A stretch of 64,000 bases of DNA from a bacterium (lineage in GTDB: Bacteria > Bacteroidota > Bacteroidia > Cytophagales > Cyclobacteriaceae). Numbering within the stretch: position 1 is the first letter of the stretch; the number at the start of each line of letters is the position of its first letter. The translations under genes were made by a program, and so were the position numbers. This document shows positions 57,372 through 64,000 of this stretch, one piece after another. Where the stretch lies: positions 1 to 64,000 of the forward strand of contig JANSWY010000002.1 in NCBI GenBank assembly GCA_024743255.1, read 5' to 3'. Under the pieces are notes generated by a model. That model saw only the letters and a list, made by a program, of their open reading frames with translations. It made no database searches and had not been told where the DNA came from.

Positions 57372-57707
57372 ATGATGCTATTTAGATACGCATATAAACA
57401 CAATTCACTCTTCAGAACATTATGCATAGCCTTGATCACAGTAATAGTGATCGCAAGTGCATTACCTGTTCCAATGATTGCCAATGTGGTTTCTGGTGAG
57501 ACGGCAGAGTCTGTTGAGATAGTTGAAACCAAAACTCAGTTCATATCAAGAAGAACCAATGAGGACTCACTGATTGATAGAAGCATTGGCGATACTGAAG
57601 AGAATCACACATTTCCAATTTGTAAGCTAGTTAAGAACAAGCTTACTATTGTAATTCAAATAGTTCAGACTGAATTATATATCAAGTTCAGTCAACTACT
57701 TCATTAG
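57372..57707 (+). CDS. Small membrane or secreted protein of unknown function
   Basis: 111 aa. A basic N-terminus is followed by one hydrophobic helix (about 15-37, LCIALITVIVIASALPVPMIANVV), then a polar acidic segment and a C-terminal amphipathic helix (KLTIVIQIVQTELYIKFSQLL). Not recognised. It directly follows the AT-rich stretch. A long-range inverted repeat (ATGAGCTTA at 57749-57757 and TAAGCTCAT at 57791-57799, then A-rich) lies downstream. Confidence 0.5.
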   Translation: MMLFRYAYKHNSLFRTLCIALITVIVIASALPVPMIANVVSGETAESVEIVETKTQFISRRTNEDSLIDRSIGDTEENHTFPICKLVKNKLTIVIQIVQTELYIKFSQLLH

Positions 57708-57841
57708 CCCAGGTGATTGGATCTTTCAATCGGATTATCAAGACTTCAATGAGCTTAATATAGGGATACGCCCAAAATTGGAATACCTAATAAGCTCATA
57801 AAAAATCAAAGAAAAAGTTGTTCAAGTTGATGGTGATTCAG

Positions 57842-57883
57842 TGCACCTGAGGTAGGTAGGAGGCTGAGAGCAGAAGAGGTGCA
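57842..57883 (+). promoter_or_regulatory. G-rich stem-loop leader upstream of the sigma factor
   Basis: TGCACCT (57842-57848) pairs with AGGTGCA (57877-57883) around a 28-base purine-rich loop containing GAGGTAGGTAGGAGG. It lies about 30 bases before the probable ATG of the ECF sigma factor. Its composition stands out from the AT-rich surroundings. A structured leader or protein-binding site is possible. Confidence 0.45.
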
Positions 57884-57913
57884 TTGTTTTTATCTCACAA
57901 AAAATATTCAAAA

Positions 57914-58462
57914 ATGGAAATTCAAATCAATAATACGATAACACTTAGCAGAAGTGAATTCGACAAATTAATAAACGAAAACATGGCGTACATATACAAG
58001 TACGCAATGAGTCTTACCAGTGATCATGATGAAGCAATGGATCTTTTACAGGATACCTTCCTTCAGGCTTTCAGAAAAAGAGATAGATATAAAGAAGACA
58101 AAAACTTTAAGGGTTGGGTCATGACAATAATGAGAAACCTATTTATTAACCGATATCATAAACTACTCAGGTTCCCTCAACATGCTCAAACGGATAAATC
58201 ACTTTATTTCATCAATAAAAGTGGCAAAGTGATGAATTCTGGATTAGAGAACATGACTTATGATGATGTGTACAAGCACATTGAAGCCCTGGATGACAAA
58301 TACAGGTCGAGTTTTCTTATGTATTACAATGGGTTTAAATACACAGAGATTTCAGAAAGGATGAACATACCTATTGGCACTGTGAAGAATAGAATTCACA
58401 AAGCAAGAAAACTTTTAAAGCACCAAATCAGAATGCAGGAAGGCCAATGGGAAGCAGCTTAA
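57914..58462 (+). CDS. ECF-family RNA polymerase sigma factor
   Basis: About 182 aa from ATG 57914; an in-frame TTG at 57884 is less likely. Region 2 (about 20-85) includes MDLLQDTFLQAFRKRDRYKEDKNFKGWV-type sequence with the DLxQxxF signature. Region 4 (about 120-172) has the helix-turn-helix FKYTEISERMNIPIGTVKNRIHKARKLL. There is no adjacent anti-sigma gene, so how it is held in check is unclear. Its 3' end overlaps the YitT-family gene by 16 bases, implying co-translation. Confidence 0.92.
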   Translation: MEIQINNTITLSRSEFDKLINENMAYIYKYAMSLTSDHDEAMDLLQDTFLQAFRKRDRYKEDKNFKGWVMTIMRNLFINRYHKLLRFPQHAQTDKSLYFINKSGKVMNSGLENMTYDDVYKHIEALDDKYRSSFLMYYNGFKYTEISERMNIPIGTVKNRIHKARKLLKHQIRMQEGQWEAA

Positions 58463-59316
58463 GTGATTGGAAGAAACGGTTAGCAGAGTTCTTGTGGCTC
58501 AGCATGGGCGTGTTTTTTGGAGCCTGGAGTCTACAAGGATTTTTACTCCCAAATAGTTTCATTGATGGAGGAGCCACAGGAATTGCTTTGCTTATCGCAG
58601 AAACAACTAGTCTTGATTTAAGCTACCTAATCTTACTCACCAACGTTCCTTTTGTGATACTGGGCTACATTCAAATGTCAAGAACCTTTGTAATAAAAAC
58701 TGTCATCTGTGTAGTCATCATGTCCATGCTCGTTGCAATTGTGAATTTCCCGGTTGTAACGAATGACAAATTACTCATCTCAGTCTTTGGTGGCTTCTTC
58801 CTTGGCTTAGGAATAGGCTTTTCGATGAGAGGTGGAGCAGTAATTGATGGCACGGAGATTCTTGCTTTATACATGTCGAGAAGATTGAACTTGTCAATCG
58901 GTGATATTGTCTTATTCTTAAATGCAATCATCTTTGTTTTTGCCATCTGGCTTCTTGGTGTTGAAGCAGCTCTTTATTCAATGCTAACTTATTTCATTGC
59001 TTCTAAAACAGTAGATATAATCATTCAAGGTGTTGAGGAATATCTGGGTCTCATGATTATTTCAGCAAACTATGAAGGAATAAAATCCAGAATTAAAGAT
59101 GAGATGAATACAGGCGTCACCATCTTAAATGGTGAAGATGGATTTGGAAGCAAGGGCGAAAACCCGGGGCAGATTAAAGTGCTTTACTCAGTTATTACTC
59201 GATTGGAACTACTAAAGATCAGGAGAATTATGGAAGAGGAAGATCCTGAAGCATTTTTAGTTGTACAAGGTGTGAGAGATGTAAAAGGAGGGATGTTGAA
59301 GAGAAAGAGAATTTGA
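58447..59316 (+). CDS. YitT-family membrane protein (DUF161 + DUF2179)
   Basis: 289 aa. Five or six membrane helices (about 12-185; PNSFIDGGATGIALLIAE at the front, RGGAVIDGTEILALYMSRR in the middle) are followed by a cytoplasmic DUF2179 domain with the VTILNGEDGF...KVLYSVITRLEL motif. Family members are membrane proteins of unassigned transport function. The start lies inside the sigma factor gene; it is convergent with an AraC regulator 22 bases away. Confidence 0.9.
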   Translation: MGSSLSDWKKRLAEFLWLSMGVFFGAWSLQGFLLPNSFIDGGATGIALLIAETTSLDLSYLILLTNVPFVILGYIQMSRTFVIKTVICVVIMSMLVAIVNFPVVTNDKLLISVFGGFFLGLGIGFSMRGGAVIDGTEILALYMSRRLNLSIGDIVLFLNAIIFVFAIWLLGVEAALYSMLTYFIASKTVDIIIQGVEEYLGLMIISANYEGIKSRIKDEMNTGVTILNGEDGFGSKGENPGQIKVLYSVITRLELLKIRRIMEEEDPEAFLVVQGVRDVKGGMLKRKRI

Positions 59317-59338
59317 TTTTCTTTTGGCAAAAGATCTA

Positions 59339-60367
59339 TTAATCTACTGAGTTAGCCTTCAATATTTCTTTTCTAAACACAGATGGAGTCTTATTTGTGG
59401 CCTTTTTGAATTCTGTATAAAATGCTGAAAGTGCACTAAATCCACTTTCATATGCTATCGTTTCAATGGCCAACTTAGTTTTGTCTGGGTGAGCTAATAA
59501 TTCCTGCGCCTTTTTAAGTCTCATTGTCTTAATCAACTCCGGAAAACTCTTATTGAAATAATTATTAACAACCATAGAAACCTGATAAGGTGGAACCTTC
59601 AACCTTTTGGCTAATGATGCAACACTCAGCATAGGGTCGGTAAAGACCTGATCTTCTACTAATACCTTTTCAATTCTTTCACCTAATACTTGAATAAGCT
59701 CTTTATCCTCAGTTCTGGAAGGTTCTGCTAAGAATAATTTCGATTGCCTGACTGCAAGGAAAGTCAGAATATATAAAACAAAAGCAGAAGTGATTATAAT
59801 TGCCTGATACCAAAACGCATCAAAAAAGAAGGACTGACTCAAAAAGAGCAATATCAATATTCCAATTCCGATATTTAAGTATTGAGTCCACCTTAACCTT
59901 ACATTATCAAACTTGGATGTCTGAATTGTGTGTTTAAATTTTAGTACACTTCCCACAATAAATACAATCATTACAAGCATTGTGAATTGATAAATACCGA
60001 AGGCAACATATACATTAGAAAATGGCAGCACTAGTACGACCGGTACAGCAAATAATAATTGGTAATAGTGCGTTCGATCCAATGAGAATGAGGGGTTCCA
60101 AAGCTTCTGAAGATAGAATGCATACATCGGACCAACCAATGCAAAAGAAATTGCTCCCAGATAAATTCCAGCTAATTCAAGCTTGGGATAAATTAGGCCA
60201 ACAATACAACCTGCCATCCGAACGGAGAGCAAAAGTAAAATCATTGAGAGAAGGATATTATCAAGTTTTTTACTGAGACGAATTAGCACAGCAACAAGAA
60301 AAAGAGAATGCAAAATTGCTGCACCGCCAAACATCAAAGGAATCAAGTCATTTAAACTCTGTTGCAT
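59339..60367 (-). CDS. AraC-family regulator with membrane N-terminal half
   Basis: 342 aa, about seven hydrophobic segments in the first 210 residues and a C-terminal AraC domain (VASLAKRLKVPPYQVSMVVN; ETIAYESGFSALSAFYTEFKKATNKTPSVFRK). It is divergent from the cytochrome c gene with 133 bases between them, which makes the cytochrome a candidate target. Confidence 0.9.
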   Translation of the reverse strand: MQQSLNDLIPLMFGGAAILHSLFLVAVLIRLSKKLDNILLSMILLLLSVRMAGCIVGLIYPKLELAGIYLGAISFALVGPMYAFYLQKLWNPSFSLDRTHYYQLLFAVPVVLVLPFSNVYVAFGIYQFTMLVMIVFIVGSVLKFKHTIQTSKFDNVRLRWTQYLNIGIGILILLFLSQSFFFDAFWYQAIIITSAFVLYILTFLAVRQSKLFLAEPSRTEDKELIQVLGERIEKVLVEDQVFTDPMLSVASLAKRLKVPPYQVSMVVNNYFNKSFPELIKTMRLKKAQELLAHPDKTKLAIETIAYESGFSALSAFYTEFKKATNKTPSVFRKEILKANSVD

Positions 60368-60462
60368 TTTGAAATGAATTGCTCAAAGAAAACCAATCCG
60401 AAGGATAAGTGTGTGGTCATAATTATTCTGATTTCTAAACCAGAAGTTTTCAAAGCCTAGTT

Positions 60463-60478
60463 TCACATACGTTTGTGA
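60463..60478 (+). promoter_or_regulatory. Candidate promoter -7 box and dyad upstream of cytochrome c
   Basis: TACGTTTG (60468-60475) matches the Bacteroidota -7 consensus TAnnTTTG and lies about 25 bases before the cytochrome ATG. It is embedded in a dyad, TCACA-N6-TGTGA (60463-60478), which could be a binding site for a dimeric regulator. No convincing -33 TTTG is present at the right spacing. Confidence 0.4.
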
Positions 60479-60500
60479 GAGATCAAAACTTAAAGTAATC

Positions 60501-60908
60501 ATGCACAAAAAGCACATTAAAAAGCTATGGTATTACCTCGTTTTACCACTTTCATTTTTAGCTATAGTAATTATTCTCTTAACAATATTCGAATATACCA
60601 GGGTTGCGGATATTAGGGAATCATTGTCTAATGTCAACCAAGAAGATAGTATATCCTATGGCAAGGTATTGTTTGAAACGAGAGGTTGTAGTTCGTGTCA
60701 CTCAACAAAACCAGGAAAAGAAAGCTTGGGACCTAACTTGTCGGGAATAGGCAAACGAAAATCAGAACACTACATAAAGCAGTCGATCGAAAATCCATCA
60801 GCGATAATAGTTGCGGGTTATGAAGATATATCAATGCCTAACTTCGGTGAAATCCTAAATCAAAAACAGGTAAAGGCATTGGTTAGTTATATTTCAAAAA
60901 TAGAGTAG
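60501..60908 (+). CDS. Membrane-anchored c-type cytochrome
   Basis: 135 aa. An N-terminal signal-anchor (about 11-31) is followed by a single-haem cytochrome c domain. The haem motif is CSSCH, and the probable distal ligand is the Met in ISMPNFGEIL. The GPNLSGIGKR segment is typical of class I cytochromes. The protein would carry electrons at the periplasmic face. It stands alone between a divergent AraC regulator and a strong terminator. Confidence 0.9.
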   Translation: MHKKHIKKLWYYLVLPLSFLAIVIILLTIFEYTRVADIRESLSNVNQEDSISYGKVLFETRGCSSCHSTKPGKESLGPNLSGIGKRKSEHYIKQSIENPSAIIVAGYEDISMPNFGEILNQKQVKALVSYISKIE

Positions 60909-60917
60909 ATATGTATT

Positions 60918-60951
60918 TTCAGGCCCTTTTTTAATCTCAAAAGGGCCTGAA
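60918..60951. terminator. Strong bidirectional hairpin terminator
   Basis: TTCAGGCCCTTTT (60918-60930) and AAAAGGGCCTGAA (60939-60951) form a perfect 13-bp stem with an 8-base loop. It is placed between the convergent cytochrome and hypothetical genes. Confidence 0.88.
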
Positions 60952-60958
60952 TACCAAT

Positions 60959-61303
60959 TTATTCCACCTCTGAAGAAGTGATAGTTAATTTAAAGTCTTT
61001 GCTTAATGCTACGCCAAAGTTTCTTGTTTCCATCAACACATTTGCCTTCTCGGACTTCTTGAGAACATACATAAAATCCTTCAAAAGAAGATTACCTTTC
61101 GGCTCTACCAATATTCTTCCTTTACTGATTTCTATATCAAAACTGTAACCAGTAACCCTTTTTGGGTTGACATCAATGAACTCATGATTGGAAAGTTGAT
61201 ATTCTTGTTCCTTCTCCGATGAATCAACCATCATTTTCACGATTACAGGTTTGTACTTACTCCACACATGTGCATAGTTGCCGATTGGCTCAGAATCTCT
61301 CAT
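60959..61303 (-). CDS. Small conserved-looking hypothetical protein
   Basis: 114 aa, soluble, no signal peptide, beta-rich pattern (GYSFDIEISKGRILVEPKGN; NFGVALSKDFKLTITSS). Not recognised. The intact frame, balanced composition and shared terminator with the cytochrome support a real gene. The 266 bases on its upstream side (61304-61569) show nothing I can name. Confidence 0.68.
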   Translation of the reverse strand: MRDSEPIGNYAHVWSKYKPVIVKMMVDSSEKEQEYQLSNHEFIDVNPKRVTGYSFDIEISKGRILVEPKGNLLLKDFMYVLKKSEKANVLMETRNFGVALSKDFKLTITSSEVE

Positions 61304-61569
61304 ATTGTCATTATATATTCATTCGCTAAAAAGCAGAAGGGCTATATTCCGTAGCAATTCACAATGTTGTCACCTTTTAGCATTCAAAAGAAAGGTAAAG
61401 CTATAAAATCTCAATGAGCCTGCAATTATTTATTGACCTTTCCTGGACTGTATTTGTAGAATTATCTTAATCACTGGCCTAAAATACCGGGTTAGAATTA
61501 GTGCAAATGATTTGATATATGATTATCTTCTAAGGAATAATTTAACACACATACACTTTAATCAGTCCT

Positions 61570-61908
61570 ATGAAAATCAAAAAAGCAATTCTCGCAATCG
61601 TATTTGCAGGGATTAGTTCCCTTGCATTTAGTCAAACAAGCATTCTAATCACCAATGATACTGGTATCGACTTTTTCGGTGTTCATGCCAGTGAATCAGA
61701 AGATCCTTATTGGAGTGACGATCTCTTAACTTACGACATCTTTGAAGATGAATCGGAAGTAGAAATCACTTTTCCAGCAGGGATGAGTTGTCTTGTTGAC
61801 ATCATGGTAACGTACGATGAAGAATCAAGCATTGAATTTGAAGAAGTTGATATCTGCGAAATCAGTGGTATCATTCTACATTATGATGGTACTTACGAAA
61901 TATATTGA
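61570..61908 (+). CDS. Small secreted acidic protein
   Basis: 112 aa. A clear signal peptide (MKIKKAILAIVFAGISSLAFSQ) precedes a short beta-sandwich-like domain beginning SILITNDTGIDFFGVHAS and very rich in Asp and Glu. Similar small proteins in Bacteroidota start with the same I-x-N-x-T-G pattern; their function is unknown. A terminator follows. Confidence 0.78.
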   Translation: MKIKKAILAIVFAGISSLAFSQTSILITNDTGIDFFGVHASESEDPYWSDDLLTYDIFEDESEVEITFPAGMSCLVDIMVTYDEESSIEFEEVDICEISGIILHYDGTYEIY

Positions 61909-61919
61909 CTTTGCATTTC

Positions 61920-61948
61920 AGGCTGTGATTTAATTCACAGCCTTTTTA
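61920..61948 (+). terminator. Rho-independent terminator
   Basis: AGGCTGTGA (61920-61928) pairs with TCACAGCCT (61935-61943) around a 6-base loop and is followed by TTTTAATT. It lies just after the small secreted protein gene. Confidence 0.82.
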
Positions 61949-62054
61949 ATTAGAATCCTTTCAACAAAGTATTTCATCAATTTATCTAACCCAGCATTCT
62001 TACTAATTTTCAATAGTACTGTATTATATTTAGGCATTAATCAATGTTCCACAT

Positions 62055-64000
62055 ATGAACCGAATTGCTGCCCTGCTATTCTGTTGCATTAGCACATGTT
62101 TATTTGCGCAATTACCTGATAGTATTCAACGTAAATTAGACCTCTTATCTGAAGAGTATAAAACCCTGTTACTAGACTCTTTGGCGGATAAGACCTTAAG
62201 ACAAAATATTGATCTGCATCAGTTAATTGTACAGGAAGGAATTGCCCACGCACTAGAATTAGAGAGCGATTCCCTACATGAAAGTTTTCTGATTAAGTTA
62301 GGACTGAACCATCTTTATAGATATCAATACGATTCAGCAAGGATACTATATCAACAGGTCCATGACAACACCAAAAATGAACGGGTAAAAGCCACCGCAT
62401 TAGGTGAACTTGGTATTAGCTATTATTATGAATCCAATGATTCCGAGGCGCTCAAATATTTAATTGAATCGTATAAGTTGTGGAAGGAAATTGGTGACAC
62501 ATTACGCCTTGCTGGAATCACTAATAATCTAGGTGTTATACAAAGGTATCTGGGAGATTATAAAAACTCTAACTACTTCCTAAAACAAGCATTGATCTTC
62601 AAGAAACATACAGGACAGACGGTAACACTTGGGAGCACATACCATAATTTGGGAATAAATTTTGATGAAATGGGACAGCCAGATTCATCATTATATTACT
62701 CCCAAAAAGCTAAACTCATTAGAGAAAAGTACAATGACGTCAGAGGGTTGGCTAAAACTTATTCCTCACTTGGGAAGATCTATATGGGCCAAAGCCGTTA
62801 TGATTCTTCACTATTCTTTTATGATAAAGCAATCACCATAGATAGGAACTTAAAGGACTTTGCTGCTCTGTCATCAGATCAAATAAGCATGGCGGAAGCA
62901 CTGCTCAGAACGGGACGACACAGAAAATCGATTGCATTACTTACTGAAGCGTTGAACGTTACACGAGACGCAAGGGTCAAGCAAGATGGGTTAAAGTTGC
63001 TTGCTACTAATTATGATGCAATCCATTCCTACAAAGATGCCAGTTCAATTAAGGAACAGCTTTTGAGTCTAAGGGATTCAATCAATACTGCTGAGAAAGA
63101 AACGTCTCTGCAGGAACTAAGAGTCCAATTTGATACCGAACAAAAAGAATCTCAAATAGCCCAGTTATCCGCTGAAAACGAGATTCAGGAACTAAAAGCT
63201 CAGCAAGATGCGCAAACAAAAACAATACTGGCTGTTGGGCTAATTGCTCTGTTAATTATTGCTGCTTTGTTATACTCCAGATCACGAACCAAGTCGAAAA
63301 ACAATGAGGTATTAGATGCGAAGAACAAAGAACTAGCAGTAATAAATCAAACCAAAGACAGGTTATTCTCAATCATATCGCATGATTTAAAAAGTCCATT
63401 ATCATCATTTCATTTAATCACACAAAGTCTTGCTCAAAACCTGGATAATTTGAAGAAAGAGCAGCTCAAGGAATATTTGGAATCTCTAAGGGACAGTTCG
63501 GCCAATGTGAGAGATATGATGGACAATCTGCTTAAATGGGCATTGGCCCAAACGGATCAACTGGGCTATAAAATGGAGCCAGTTGCATTAAATGATGTAC
63601 TCAATGGAGTTGTTAATCAGCTAAATGTAGTGTCAAATGCCAAAGAAATCTCCATAGATACAAACCTTATAGAAAATCTAAAACTTCAGGGCGATGCGAG
63701 CTTTCTAGAAATAGTAATTAGAAATCTTCTAAGTAACTCATTAAAGTTTACAGAGTCAGGCAAATCAATAACTCTGGAAACTAGAGAAGAAGGTGACCAG
63801 GCCATTATTCGTGTGATGGACCAGGGTGTGGGTATGGAACAGACTGAGATCGAAAAGCTATTAGCTGGAGAAATTCTTGGAGCGGAAATCCATAATTCAA
63901 CAGAAAAGGGTACAGGATTAGGTATTACTTTAGTACAGGAATTAGTTAAAAAGATGGAAGGTCAACTACAGGTAACTTCCGAAAAGGGTAGAGGCACCAC
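62055..64000 (+). CDS. TPR-containing sensor histidine kinase (3'-truncated by window edge)
   Basis: The frame is open from ATG 62055 to the window end, so at least 648 codons are present. A signal peptide (MNRIAALLFCCISTCLFAQ) is followed by periplasmic TPR repeats (about 100-320; for example GITNNLGVIQRYLGDYKNSN), a coiled coil, one membrane helix (about 393-410) and a kinase core. The core has H443 in the H-box ISHDLKSPLSS, N-box RNLLSNSLKF, G1 DQGVGM and G2 GTGLGITL. Only the last few residues appear to be missing. A TATATTTA element at about 62024 could be the promoter -7 box. Confidence 0.92.
   Translation, partial: MNRIAALLFCCISTCLFAQLPDSIQRKLDLLSEEYKTLLLDSLADKTLRQNIDLHQLIVQEGIAHALELESDSLHESFLIKLGLNHLYRYQYDSARILYQQVHDNTKNERVKATALGELGISYYYESNDSEALKYLIESYKLWKEIGDTLRLAGITNNLGVIQRYLGDYKNSNYFLKQALIFKKHTGQTVTLGSTYHNLGINFDEMGQPDSSLYYSQKAKLIREKYNDVRGLAKTYSSLGKIYMGQSRYDSSLFFYDKAITIDRNLKDFAALSSDQISMAEALLRTGRHRKSIALLTEALNVTRDARVKQDGLKLLATNYDAIHSYKDASSIKEQLLSLRDSINTAEKETSLQELRVQFDTEQKESQIAQLSAENEIQELKAQQDAQTKTILAVGLIALLIIAALLYSRSRTKSKNNEVLDAKNKELAVINQTKDRLFSIISHDLKSPLSSFHLITQSLAQNLDNLKKEQLKEYLESLRDSSANVRDMMDNLLKWALAQTDQLGYKMEPVALNDVLNGVVNQLNVVSNAKEISIDTNLIENLKLQGDASFLEIVIRNLLSNSLKFTESGKSITLETREEGDQAIIRVMDQGVGMEQTEIEKLLAGEILGAEIHNSTEKGTGLGITLVQELVKKMEGQLQVTSEKGRGT

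Noticed and set aside
59321-59333. CTTTTGGCAAAAG between the convergent YitT and AraC genes
   Set aside because: The arms match, but a one-base loop cannot form a terminator hairpin.
1-64000. CRISPR arrays, tRNA/rRNA genes, insertion sequences, prophage
   Set aside because: I saw no spaced direct repeats, cloverleaf-like sequences, transposase or phage genes anywhere in the window.

Overview
The window is chromosomal DNA from a low-GC (roughly 38-40% by eye) member of the Bacteroidota, most likely a marine or soil Cytophagales-type bacterium. This is inferred from gene content rather than from a marker gene. The clues are several sensor kinases with periplasmic TPR domains, four AraC regulators with membrane-embedded N-terminal halves, a DUF2490 protein, a GAF protein of the Cytophagia/Flavobacteriia type, an NADP-type isocitrate dehydrogenase of the long form, the near absence of Shine-Dalgarno sequences, and occasional TAnnTTTG promoter-like boxes. 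I found no rRNA, tRNA, CRISPR array, insertion sequence or prophage. Gene density is high and no stretch over about 300 bases lacks a gene.

Layout. 1-4.8 kb: an alpha-2-macroglobulin gene (5' end outside the window) overlapping penicillin-binding protein 1C. 5.0-7.3 kb: a membrane-anchored DJ-1/PfpI protein and its AraC-type regulator, with a perfect 16-bp palindrome between them. 7.5-10.9 kb: a tightly coupled trio (AurF-type di-iron oxygenase, ketoacyl synthase III, AMP-forming acyl ligase) that looks like a small biosynthetic pathway; the first gene has an in-frame TAA at codon 33. 11.0-22.4 kb: a long electron-transfer operon with a HEPN-like protein, a very large pyruvate:ferredoxin oxidoreductase (1630 aa), RnfC-D-G-E-A, an NqrM-like Cys-rich membrane protein, a plant-type ferredoxin-NADP reductase and RnfB. 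Together these could link pyruvate oxidation, ferredoxin, NADH, NADPH and an ion gradient. 22.4-26.1 kb (minus): AI-2E transporter, AraC regulator and secreted hydrolase. 26.2-31.7 kb: a TetR-controlled operon (desaturase-reductase-ferredoxin fusion, GMC oxidoreductase, TetR, GH1 glycosidase) that starts at a perfect 11+11 bp operator abutting the first ATG.

31.9-50.5 kb is a signalling-rich region: a chemoreceptor-like protein, an NAPE-PLD-like metallo-hydrolase, three sensor histidine kinases without response regulators, a TPR/winged-helix protein, a GAF protein, a DUF2490-GH17 pair and two secreted proteins. 50.6-56.7 kb holds an AraC regulator, a beta-propeller lipoprotein, a small membrane protein, a ricin-lectin protein with an unrecognised helical N-domain, and isocitrate dehydrogenase. 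57-64 kb holds small membrane proteins, an ECF sigma factor overlapping a YitT protein, an AraC regulator divergent from a c-type cytochrome, two small unknown proteins, and a fourth TPR sensor kinase cut by the window end.

The best candidates for something new are the di-iron/ketosynthase/ligase trio with its broken first gene, the PFOR-Rnf-FNR operon with its oversized PFOR, and the TetR/desaturase/GMC/GH1 operon. A perfect 38-bp palindrome inside a kinase gene is the most striking bare-sequence signal.
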